This document shows positions 26,242-33,479 of a stretch of DNA of 64,000 nt, piece by piece. Position 1 is the stretch's first letter. Each line of letters begins with the position of its first letter. The notes beneath the pieces were generated by a model that ran no database searches, was not told the origin of the DNA, and worked only from the letters and a program-made list of their open reading frames with translations. Both the position numbers and the translations under genes were made by a program. This DNA comes from Gammaproteobacteria bacterium (GTDB lineage Bacteria > Pseudomonadota > Gammaproteobacteria > HK1). The stretch spans positions 186,001 to 250,000 of the forward strand of contig WLWT01000002.1 of assembly GCA_012103455.1 (NCBI GenBank), given 5' to 3'.

Positions 26242-27539
26242 GGTGTGTTCTCCGCGTGATCTGTTCTGTAAAAGTAGTTGTGTAGGAACTGCGGATTTAG
26301 CTGCGGATTGAAATAGTGTTTCCGTTTTATCCAGACGAAACCATCGCCCTTGGAGATCACTGCAACATCTACCGGTCCTCCAACCGTTTCCTGTTCGGCT
26401 GATACGCGGCGCTTCAACGACGTTAGACCGACCAGTGTTTCGGCCATACTAGCAAGCTCTTCCTTCGGCAAGTGGGCGACGATTTCAGTTATCGGCGTTA
26501 CGAACTTCTGACGACGAAAGGCTTGGGCATCTTGACTGAATGCTTCAATCCGCTTCTGTGCTGCGCTACGCAGCCCCTTTAAGACCCAACGCTTTCGGGC
26601 ACCCGACAACGGAGAATGCGCATCCAACACTTCTTTCCCGAATTGGTACAGCAACTGCTCGGCTGAATTTCCAAGGTAGTCAAGAAACTCATAATCGACG
26701 CCCTCCATGAAGCGATGAACCATCTCGCTTTGGGCGAATGGTATGATGGATGCTTTGGTGCTAGCCCGACCTATGTCTACGGACCGGATAATCTCATGCT
26801 TCAGTCTGTCGCCCAACACACCATCAGTCTCGATCTCCGCCAGTGTGGTGAACAACTCGTCGGCTCCAAACCCTGCGACGACGACGCTCGACGAACCGTC
26901 GGAGACGTCTTTGGAGCGGATGAATGAAGCGAGCGCGAGAGTCAGCTTTCGTCTGAATGCCTGAGAGAGTTGAAATCCGCTAAACACATGGTCAGCACAG
27001 TCGCTTAGTTGGTTTCGGTGGGACCGCAACAGTCGGTCAACGTCCAAGGTGTCCAATGCCGAACATGAGTTCAGGCCTACGCAGTAGTTAATGCAAGCAT
27101 CCACCGATGCAGACAAAGCCTGACTGATGTCCCTAGTTGAGTACCGCCCCTTTGTATTGAAGAGGTCCTGTAGCTGGTGCACAGCGCGGATTCGGATCTC
27201 TCCGAAGAGATCCTCTGCAATACGAAGAAGGTTCGACTCCCTCTGTGCGGCATCACAGATAGGCGCAGTGAGAAGAAAATTGAAGAACGCCTCGACGTAG
27301 TCATTAACGGTAGGAAGGTCCTCGTGGCCTAGCTGTTCCCTGAACATTTTGACCAAGGTTTCCCAAGGAACACCCATGAACTCGGCGTTGTTGTAGACCA
27401 TGACGCCAACCGGGTGGTACTTGCTTAATGTGAAGAGCTTGTTTGTCGGATAGACCTTACCTGATTCCCCAAGCGTCATAGCACTATCCGAGGCAAGTAC
27501 CACGGCGGCCTTATTGAGAATGGCGACCTCGGCTGTCAT
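26238..27539 (-). CDS. Proteasome-like Ntn-hydrolase (predicted threonine peptidase)
   Basis: 433 residues. The N-terminus reads MTAEVAILNKAAVVLASDSAMT, followed by 'YPTNKLFTL'. If the initiator Met is removed, Thr becomes residue 1, the Asp of 'ASDSAMT' becomes residue 17 and the Lys of 'TNKLF' becomes residue 33. This is exactly the Thr1/Asp17/Lys33 catalytic spacing of proteasome beta subunits and HslV. 'VGVMVYNNAEFMGVPWETLV' resembles the following proteasome-fold strand and helix. The remaining 350 residues are mostly helical and unlike HslV, Anbu or 20S subunits (170-250 residues), so this is a long, atypical member. I know of no characterised homologue. It is followed by a coupled 61-residue gene and sits among defence-type genes in the tRNA-Phe island. 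Confidence 0.65.
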   Translation of the reverse strand: MTAEVAILNKAAVVLASDSAMTLGESGKVYPTNKLFTLSKYHPVGVMVYNNAEFMGVPWETLVKMFREQLGHEDLPTVNDYVEAFFNFLLTAPICDAAQRESNLLRIAEDLFGEIRIRAVHQLQDLFNTKGRYSTRDISQALSASVDACINYCVGLNSCSALDTLDVDRLLRSHRNQLSDCADHVFSGFQLSQAFRRKLTLALASFIRSKDVSDGSSSVVVAGFGADELFTTLAEIETDGVLGDRLKHEIIRSVDIGRASTKASIIPFAQSEMVHRFMEGVDYEFLDYLGNSAEQLLYQFGKEVLDAHSPLSGARKRWVLKGLRSAAQKRIEAFSQDAQAFRRQKFVTPITEIVAHLPKEELASMAETLVGLTSLKRRVSAEQETVGGPVDVAVISKGDGFVWIKRKHYFNPQLNPQFLHNYFYRTDHAENTP

Positions 27540-27599
27540 GGTGTGTCGTAGCCCTCCGAGTCAGACTTCACTTATCGTTTTTCGACCGAAAACCCTCCT

Positions 27600-27938
27600 T
27601 TGACCAGCGGGCCTTCGCAGCCTTTCTCGCTATCTCTGTTCGGCGACGCGCAGTCGGCTTCGCAGCGCGAGCAGGACCGCCTTTCTTTCCGCCGAGCCGC
27701 CCGAGGGCAACGGCTGCCGGATTCTTCATCACGATTTCCGTACCGAACTAGAAGCCAAGTTCGGCACTGTCTTATCGGGTCCTGGTGCGCTGTGGGCAGA
27801 GGTCGAAACCCAAAGCAGAAATTTCGGCTACATTCGGGACTTCAACAACTCATACAAGCATGTAGTCCTAACCGGGGCGCCGCTCCACTGGAATGTCACA
27901 TGCTGCGAACACCTTCATTTCTGCAGCTACCCAAAACC
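27600..27938 (+). pseudogene. Possible frameshifted gene fragment, unknown family
   Basis: Two overlapping rightward frames look protein-like in sequence: 'FSLSLFGDAQSASQREQDRLSF' at the left, then, after a shift near 27690, 'HHDFRTELEAKFGTVLSGPGALW' and 'RNFGYIRDFNNSYKHVVLTGAPLHWN'. Neither is a full gene and no family is recognised. The second frame also runs into the 3' end of the convergent P-loop gene. It may be a remnant of older island cargo. The reading is weak. Confidence 0.25.
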
Positions 27939-28532
27939 TTACATCCCCTCCATAGCTGCAGCGACTAGCTCTACCCTCCTACCGACATCTCGCTCTCGCA
28001 AATCTAAGTACTCGATCCTCTCTTCCCCAAAAAACTCGCGAAAGCAATCCGTGAACTGCTCCGCTTCGGAATCCGAGGGCGCTAGTCGAGTGCCATCGTC
28101 GCGCGAGCCCTGCCCATGCGGGCTCACCAGAACCACCAGCGTACCCGGCTGCTTGCACCGCTGGACGGCCGCCTGGCCCGCAGCTGACTGGCGAACTTCG
28201 TCGTATCGAGCTGGCACGTAGAATTTCGTGTAGACGAGCGCATCCGGACCTCTGTCGGAGATGAAGTCCGCTGCTGTGTATCGATCCGTATCAGCTAGTT
28301 GGCGATCCAGGATCTGGACTTGAAGGTCGCCAAACAGCTTCTTGTCAGTGGCCAGCGATTTCATCAAATCGTCTAGCGTGATGTGCAGTTCTGCCATCAA
28401 ATCGCGAGCGACCTCTGTGATGATTTTGTGGGACGGGAATTTGGAGGCCAGGTCGGCTTGCAACATCGACTTGCCAGAACTTGAGGCGCCGCTGAGGTAG
28501 ACTCGCATCCTGGCAAGAAAGTTTGCAGACAT
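27939..28532 (-). CDS. P-loop NTPase (AAA_28/NadR-kinase-like)
   Basis: About 197 residues from the ATG at 28532 (MSANFLARMRVYLSGASSSGKSM). Walker A is 'SGASSSGKS' near residue 13, followed by 'KIITEVARDLM', the segment characteristic of AAA_28 / nicotinamide-riboside-kinase-like P-loop proteins. 'DFISDRGPDALVYTKFY' holds the Walker-B-like Asp and 'GTLVVLVSPHG' a later strand. Function unknown; such proteins occur both in NAD salvage and as island-borne kinases or toxins. A longer open frame upstream is MITE sequence and not native. The nested MITE begins 7 bp upstream of the ATG, so the natural promoter and ribosome site are probably replaced. An internal ATG (MRVYLSG) is an alternative start. 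Confidence 0.7.
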   Translation of the reverse strand: MSANFLARMRVYLSGASSSGKSMLQADLASKFPSHKIITEVARDLMAELHITLDDLMKSLATDKKLFGDLQVQILDRQLADTDRYTAADFISDRGPDALVYTKFYVPARYDEVRQSAAGQAAVQRCKQPGTLVVLVSPHGQGSRDDGTRLAPSDSEAEQFTDCFREFFGEERIEYLDLRERDVGRRVELVAAAMEGM

Positions 28533-28538
28533 AGTAAA

Positions 28539-28830
28539 AGGCGCCTCTAAAAATAGTAATTGTTTCGTGAGTGCAAGGAAGCACCGTGCGCAGAACCGCA
28601 GTGTATAGGTGATCACTGCTGTCCCATAGAGCATACTAACCCTTTGAAATTTATGGAAAAACTGTTTTCATGTCTCAAACACAATGCCATAGTCAATTTT
28701 TTATGGAAATCAATAGCTTATACGCTGTGTTTAACTATTTTGTGGGGCCGCAGTGATAGGTGATACATGAGGATTCGAGCACGGCGCTGACGCCGCAATC
28801 GCGGAAAAAGTGCATTGTTAGAGGTGCCCT
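28539..28830. mobile_element. Nested miniature element: MITE-A carrying MITE-B, copy 1
   Basis: The outer element (MITE-A) has inverted ends GGCGCCTCTAA...TTAGAGGTGCCC and an internal segment matching the empty copy at 59719-59858. The inner element (MITE-B, 28614-28755, 142 bp) begins CACTGCTGTCCC and ends in its degenerate inverse, flanked by a perfect 9-bp duplication ATAGGTGAT on both sides. No ORF is present. The ends and 9-bp duplication of MITE-B match the complete IS4-family element in this window. The right end abuts the truncated GHKL-type gene. Confidence 0.88.
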
Positions 28831-30462
28831 GTGGTCGGCGAGGTCACAGGAACCGTGTACCTGTTTGACGAGATTATCAGTACTGGGAGAAGCGAAGAGC
28901 GGGGAGCATCCAACGGATTCCACGTAAACGTCTTGGGGCGTGTAGTGAATCAAGGAGATCCAAGCTTTGGGGAAGAGAATCTGAGCCACGCCGCTTGGGC
29001 GCGGTTTCGAATGGCGGTGCGGGCAGACGGTCTAAATTCGTTCCTGACTACTGATCGCGAGCGCTTTAGGGATACGGAAGGTCTACGGATTTTTCGGGCT
29101 TTTCTTAGGCGTGTCTTCAGCAAAGCGAGGACAGCGTATGACAACGACCGCAAAGTGACGTTGCCAGATGGTGGCGATGCACTAGTGAAAACGCTAGGCG
29201 TCCTGTCGCTTAATCCGCTGCGCAGCGTCGTGTTGGAAACATTGAAAACAAAACCGGCTATACCCGATTTGTTCGATGAAACCGGTATCCAAGATCGGCA
29301 GGAGTCGGCAAGTTCGTGGAGAAAGGTCACGGGCGAAGATGTGAGAAAGACCTTGGGGCAAGTCAAGATTGATACGAACTTTGAGAACGACGATGGGTTC
29401 GTGAAATTTCGGATTTCTGACAGCACGATTTCGGTCAACAAGAAGCACCCATTCGTTGCCGAACACAGTAGAACGAAGGCGGAAAAAGAGTTGATTCGTA
29501 CAGTTGGAATGGTGCAACTCCTAACGGATGTCTATTCTCTCAATGCTGGCGTACCACCGTCCACGTTAGCCGAGATCAGAAGATATCGTGACCGGTTGAT
29601 GCGTTACCAAGCGCTCAAGGCCCGCAAATCCGCTGCCCACGTTGCTCAGTTGCTCTTGACTACTCAGCATCGAAGTGAAAATAGCAAACTGCTTGAGGCG
29701 GCGGTGTCGGATGCTCTGACGCATCTCGGGTTTAGCGTTACCGATTTGGCTAAACCCGGGCAGCCCGAGGGGATCGCAAAAGCGTACGCGGCGCCTTCAA
29801 ATGTTCCGCCGACCCTCACAGAACCTCATCCGCCTTTGTACAGCTTCACGTTTGATGCAAAGTCGTCTAAGCATGAGAAAGCGGCGACAAATAATCTGAA
29901 CTTGGCGGGCATAGCAGACCATCGGAGTCGGTTTAAAGCTGATCATGCGCTCGTAGTCACGCCTGGGTTCAGTGATGGGACGATTGCTGCCCGATGTGCC
30001 AAGCAAAAAATAACTCCGCTGCGAGCTAGCGATCTGGCAAGGTTGCTTGAAATTACGGTGGAGTTTGGCGTGATCCCCGTAACGAAGCTCCGCGAGCTTC
30101 TACAGATTTACGATCCGAATAAAGTTGCGAAGTGGGTCGATGAGCTTGGCAGCGAAATTTCCGCTAAGCGAGTCTTATCCATCGATGTGTTTATAAAAGC
30201 ATTGGAAGCGTTGGAGGGAAAAGTACCTGATGCGTTGGATGCGAGCACGGTGTCGTTGACTTGTAGAGAGACCGTAGGGGCTAAGACGGTACAGAACACC
30301 GACGTGTTGAATCTGGCGCGCGGTCTGGCAGCGATAATTCCAGATGTGTTGGGCGTTCAGGATCAGAAGATCATCGTGAACGCGAGTCCTAAGATGGTTG
30401 CGCAGGCTGTGAAGGCGCAGCTAGAACAACTTCATGCCGCGGGTGGAGCGTCGTCGGAGTGA
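28831..30462 (+). CDS. GHKL-ATPase C-terminal/PD-(D/E)XK nuclease-like protein, probably 5'-truncated
   Basis: 543 residues from a GTG that lies right against the MITE end; an in-frame TAG lies inside the MITE just upstream (28819-28821), so the native 5' part is missing. The first 75 residues ('GFHVNVLGRVV', 'LSHAAWARFRMAVRADGLNSFLTTDRERF') look like the S5-type domain that follows a GHKL (Hsp90/MORC-like) ATP-binding domain. Around residues 290-400 'LLEAAVSDALTHLGFSV', 'YSFTFDAKSSKHEK' and 'HALVVTPGFSD' look like a restriction-endonuclease-like core with an Asp...Asp-Ala-Lys catalytic pattern. GHKL ATPases fused or linked to nucleases and methylases have been predicted as restriction systems. 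The downstream methyltransferase overlaps by 4 bp. Confidence 0.6.
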   Translation: MVGEVTGTVYLFDEIISTGRSEERGASNGFHVNVLGRVVNQGDPSFGEENLSHAAWARFRMAVRADGLNSFLTTDRERFRDTEGLRIFRAFLRRVFSKARTAYDNDRKVTLPDGGDALVKTLGVLSLNPLRSVVLETLKTKPAIPDLFDETGIQDRQESASSWRKVTGEDVRKTLGQVKIDTNFENDDGFVKFRISDSTISVNKKHPFVAEHSRTKAEKELIRTVGMVQLLTDVYSLNAGVPPSTLAEIRRYRDRLMRYQALKARKSAAHVAQLLLTTQHRSENSKLLEAAVSDALTHLGFSVTDLAKPGQPEGIAKAYAAPSNVPPTLTEPHPPLYSFTFDAKSSKHEKAATNNLNLAGIADHRSRFKADHALVVTPGFSDGTIAARCAKQKITPLRASDLARLLEITVEFGVIPVTKLRELLQIYDPNKVAKWVDELGSEISAKRVLSIDVFIKALEALEGKVPDALDASTVSLTCRETVGAKTVQNTDVLNLARGLAAIIPDVLGVQDQKIIVNASPKMVAQAVKAQLEQLHAAGGASSE

Positions 30463-31658
30463 ACAGAAGTCTGCATCCTTTTCCCGCCCGGATGGCTCCG
30501 GAGATAGCGCTACGCCAATTGAAGAGATTGGATCCAGGCAGCGTTGTGCTTGACCCGATGTCTGGGTCGGGGACTGTTGCGCGTGCTGCTACTGAACAAG
30601 GGTTAGGCGCAGTTGTGCTGGATCTGGATCCGCTAGCCGTGCTCATGACGAGGGTGGCGACGATGCCTGTTGACGATATTGCGCTAGCTCGGGTTGCGAG
30701 GAACGTTGTTAGACGAGCGCGTAGCTTAGAGGGCGACGGCTGTCACCTACCGTGGATGGATTCGGACCAGGAATGTGTTGACTTTGTCCAATATTGGTTC
30801 GGGAAGAAGCAACGGCGTGAACTACGCGCAATTGCATGGGTGCTGGCCGATGAAGGCGGCAAACGTCGGACAGCGCCTACCCGCGCGGCACTAGACTGTG
30901 TTCGGCTTGCGCTTAGTCGGATAATCATTACCAAAGATCGCGGTGCATCCCTGGCACGTGATGTGTCGCATAGCCGTCCACATAAGGTGGCCGATGAGTC
31001 CGATTTCGACGTGTTTTTGGCGTTCGAAAGGTCTATTGAACGAGTTCGTTCGATGGTTAATCCCCGCGAATGTCTACGCGGTCAAGTAAGAATCGAACTT
31101 GGAGATGCACGTGAGATGCGGCAATGGGTGCCTAACCAGTCGATTGACGTGGTGGTTACGTCACCACCGTACCTCAATGCAATTGACTATATGCGAGGGC
31201 ATCGACTGGCTTGGCTCGGCCACACGTTGCAGGAACTGCGGACAATTCGCTCGACGAGTATTGGTGCGGAAAAAGCCCTAGATCCCTCTCAATCTCATCG
31301 GCTATTCGACTCAATGTTGGCTGAGATCGGTCGCGTTCAATGTTTGCCGTCCCGTCACCAAGGAATGATCGAGCGTTATTGCGCCGACGTATATCGGCTG
31401 ATGTCGGAACTGGCGCGAGTACTTAAACCCGACGGAAGGGCGACCCTTGTAGTCGGTAATTCTTGCCTTCAGGGCATATTTGTCAGCAACGCTGCGGCGG
31501 TACGACGGGCAGGGCATATGGTAGGGCTAAAAGTTTACCACAGACGCGACCGGGAGTTGCCTGAGAATCGACGGTACTTGCCCATTGCCCGCGGCGCAGG
31601 TTCGTCATTGCAAAAGCGAATGCGCACGGAAACGGTGCTCAGGCTCCGCCCGGCCTAA
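30459..31658 (+). CDS. DNA methyltransferase (SPPY-type, N4-cytosine/N6-adenine)
   Basis: 399 residues from a GTG that overlaps the previous stop (GTGA). 'HPFPARMAPEIA' at the N-terminus resembles motif X, 'VVLDPMSGSGTVARAA' is the SAM-binding motif I, and 'VVVTSPPYLNAIDYMRGH' (about residue 228) is catalytic motif IV of the SPPY type, which methylates an exocyclic amine of adenine or cytosine. 'ELARVLKPDGRATLVVGNS' is a conserved later strand. The long insert between motifs I and IV is likely the target-recognition region. With the upstream nuclease-like gene it forms a predicted restriction-modification pair; because the partner is truncated, the methylase may be an orphan now. Confidence 0.85.
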   Translation: MNRSLHPFPARMAPEIALRQLKRLDPGSVVLDPMSGSGTVARAATEQGLGAVVLDLDPLAVLMTRVATMPVDDIALARVARNVVRRARSLEGDGCHLPWMDSDQECVDFVQYWFGKKQRRELRAIAWVLADEGGKRRTAPTRAALDCVRLALSRIIITKDRGASLARDVSHSRPHKVADESDFDVFLAFERSIERVRSMVNPRECLRGQVRIELGDAREMRQWVPNQSIDVVVTSPPYLNAIDYMRGHRLAWLGHTLQELRTIRSTSIGAEKALDPSQSHRLFDSMLAEIGRVQCLPSRHQGMIERYCADVYRLMSELARVLKPDGRATLVVGNSCLQGIFVSNAAAVRRAGHMVGLKVYHRRDRELPENRRYLPIARGAGSSLQKRMRTETVLRLRPA

Positions 31659-31774
31659 CTCCCAACGATTGGTAATGCTCCGGGGGTCGGTGGGTCGGAT
31701 GTTCTCCGCCTTTATGCTTCTGTCGTTAGACTTCAGCGATCATCACCTAGAAAAAAAGAATTTAAGTTATAGTC
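31659..31774. other. Short AT-rich gap between methyltransferase and integrase remnant
   Basis: No gene or motif recognised. The rest of the decayed integrase is not visible here, so most of that gene has been deleted. Confidence 0.4.
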
Positions 31775-31891
31775 ATGGAATCCGTTCCGCCCTACTTTGT
31801 GCTCTATGGGCAGTCGGGTGGATGGAAGTCACAATCGATAGTGGGCAGATATGCACATCTGAACACCGAGGATGCGGCGGGTACGTCATGA
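31775..31891 (+). pseudogene. Tyrosine-recombinase (integrase) C-terminal remnant
   Basis: A rightward frame ending at 31891 reads 'GGWKSQSIVGRYAHLNTEDAAG', closely matching the C-terminal tail of phage-type integrases (the usual form is 'LGGWKS..MVxRYAHLxxExxA'). The Tyr of 'RYAHL' is the catalytic nucleophile in intact enzymes. Only about 35 codons survive and nothing upstream continues the gene. It lies 81 bp from the tRNA-Phe gene, the normal place for an island integrase, which supports an old tRNA-targeted insertion. Confidence 0.65.
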
Positions 31892-31971
31892 ACTCGTCAT
31901 TAGGACGCACAATTCCCAGCACAGTGCAGGAGAAAGCTTTGGCGTAGGTGCCGATAAATCATTGATTCAGA

Positions 31972-32047
31972 TGGTGGCCAGGGGCGGAATCGAACCACCG
32001 ACACGCGGATTTTCAGTCCACTGCTCTACCGACTGAGCTACCTGGCC
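31972..32047 (-). tRNA. tRNA-Phe (GAA)
   Basis: Read leftward, the sequence starts GGCCAGGTAGCTCAGTCGGTAG, has the anticodon loop 'ACTGAAAATCC' with GAA, a T-arm 'GGTTCGATTCC', and ends CCTGGCCACCA. The acceptor arms pair fully (GGCCAGG/CCTGGCC), the length is 76 and the 3' CCA is encoded. Its place beside yggX and mutY is the usual gammaproteobacterial order. The anticodon arm includes the candidate att core shared with 25894-25909. Confidence 0.97.
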
Positions 32048-32121
32048 GTTGAAGGCCGCGTATTACACGCGAGCAGTCCAACTTCGTCAAGTTGAGGGGT
32101 CTTGCCGTGCCGCTAGGTCCC

Positions 32122-32394
32122 CTACTGTTGGACCGGAATGAATCCCTGCGGCGCCGCTGAGCCGCTGCCGAAGAAATATTTCTCCATCTCGGACTCAAGG
32201 AATTTGCGGTGCTCCGCCTTTCTGGGGGTCAGGCGGTTTTCGTTGATGAGCATGGTTTGGTGGGCGAGCCAGGCGCTCCAGGCTTCTTTGCTCACGTGGC
32301 CGTATATCCGTTGACCGAGTTCGCCTGGATACGGTGGCTTATCTAGCCCTTCGGCCTCTTTGCCGAGCCTTACGCAATTAACCATTCTCGTCAT
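32122..32394 (-). CDS. yggX: Fe(2+)-trafficking protein YggX
   Basis: 90 residues: 'MVNCVRLGKEAEGLDKPPYPGELGQRIY' followed by 'SKEAWSAWLAHQTMLINENRL' and 'RKFLESEMEKYFFG'. The conserved Cys in 'VNCV' and the whole pattern match YggX, a small cytosolic protein linked to iron handling and protection of iron-sulfur clusters from oxidation. It overlaps the end of mutY by 17 bp, and mutY-yggX is a conserved pair in gammaproteobacteria. Two nearby Met codons could start it (M1 or M4). Confidence 0.95.
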   Translation of the reverse strand: MTRMVNCVRLGKEAEGLDKPPYPGELGQRIYGHVSKEAWSAWLAHQTMLINENRLTPRKAEHRKFLESEMEKYFFGSGSAAPQGFIPVQQ

Positions 32395-33472
32395 AAGCCT
32401 GCACCTTGAGCTTTGTTAGTGCTTTTAATAGCCGGGTCACCGGCGCGGCCAGTCCCACTTGCGCCGGTGCCGCCGGATCGTACCAAAGAAGTTCGCCGCC
32501 TTCGGCAACGTACGCTGAAGGTTTAAAAGTGATGTCCGCTAGATGCGGATGCATGGTTAGTTCGAAGTGGGTGAAGCCATGTTTTACCGGGGCGAGAGGG
32601 CGAATGTGCCCGGCCGCCACTCCCCATGAACCGGCCAGCCAGCCGTCCACTGTTTGCCCATCGGGCACTTCCGGAAAGCCCCAAAGTCCGCCCCAGATCC
32701 CCGCCGGTGGGCGCTGCTCTAGGGCTACACGTCCCGCCCCGTCGCGCAGTATCACGATATCGACCTGCCGCAGCGGGCGCTCGCGTTTGGGCCGGGGGGC
32801 TGGTAGTTCGCCGATGCGCCCTTGCAAGCGGCCCTCGCAATCCCGTGACACTGGGCAGAGCAAGCACGAGGGTGATGAACGCAGGCAGATGGTGGCACCC
32901 AGATCCATGATGGCCTGGGTGTACGCGCCCGCTTGCAAGGCCGGTGTATAAGCTTCCGCCGCCGCCCACAGGCGTTTGCTGACGGTGCTTTTGCCGGGCC
33001 AGCCGTCGATGGCACGGTGGCGCGCCAACACCCGTTTGACGTTGCCGTCCAGGATGGGTTGGCTTTGGTCCAGCGCCAACGACAGTATGGCGCCAGCGGT
33101 TGAGCGCCCTATGCCGGGCAATGCCATGACTTCGCTGATATTCGTTGGGAATGTGCCGCCGTGCTCCGCCGCCACTTGTTTGGCCGCCGCGTGAATGTTG
33201 CGCGCCCGCGAGTAGTAGCCGAGTCCGCTCCACAGGTGCAGCACTTCGTCCACCGGCGCGGCGGCCAGGTCCGTTATCTCCGGGAACCGGTCCATGAAGC
33301 GCTCGAAGTACGCAATAACGGTGGCAACTTGAGTCTGCTGCAGCATGATTTCCGATATCCATACCCGGTAGGGGGTGCGGCTGCGTTGCCACGGCAGATG
33401 GTGACGGCCATGGTTGGCGGCCCATTCGATAAGGCGCTCCGCGAAGGGGCGCCTGGCTCCTTTAGCCGGCAC
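32378..33472 (-). CDS. mutY: A/G-specific adenine glycosylase MutY
   Basis: 364 residues. Helix-hairpin-helix 'VMALPGIGRSTAGAILS', catalytic Glu in 'WISEIMLQQTQV' and Asp in 'PILDGNVKRVLARH'. The [4Fe-4S] cluster cysteines are in 'CLRSSPSCLLCPVSRDC' (spacing 7-2-5, as in MutY). The C-terminal third is a NUDIX-like 8-oxoG recognition domain ('GIWGGLWGFPE', 'KHGFTHFELTMHP'). It removes adenine opposite 8-oxoguanine. Gene order asmA-mutY-yggX is conserved; the asmA stop lies 7 bp upstream of the mutY start. Confidence 0.97.
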   Translation of the reverse strand: MPAKGARRPFAERLIEWAANHGRHHLPWQRSRTPYRVWISEIMLQQTQVATVIAYFERFMDRFPEITDLAAAPVDEVLHLWSGLGYYSRARNIHAAAKQVAAEHGGTFPTNISEVMALPGIGRSTAGAILSLALDQSQPILDGNVKRVLARHRAIDGWPGKSTVSKRLWAAAEAYTPALQAGAYTQAIMDLGATICLRSSPSCLLCPVSRDCEGRLQGRIGELPAPRPKRERPLRQVDIVILRDGAGRVALEQRPPAGIWGGLWGFPEVPDGQTVDGWLAGSWGVAAGHIRPLAPVKHGFTHFELTMHPHLADITFKPSAYVAEGGELLWYDPAAPAQVGLAAPVTRLLKALTKLKVQAYDENG

Positions 33473-33479
33473 TGCTTTG

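Noticed and set aside
28533..28634. N-terminal extension of the P-loop NTPase (34 extra residues)
   Set aside because: The extension is translated from MITE sequence, and the family start fits the ATG at 28532.
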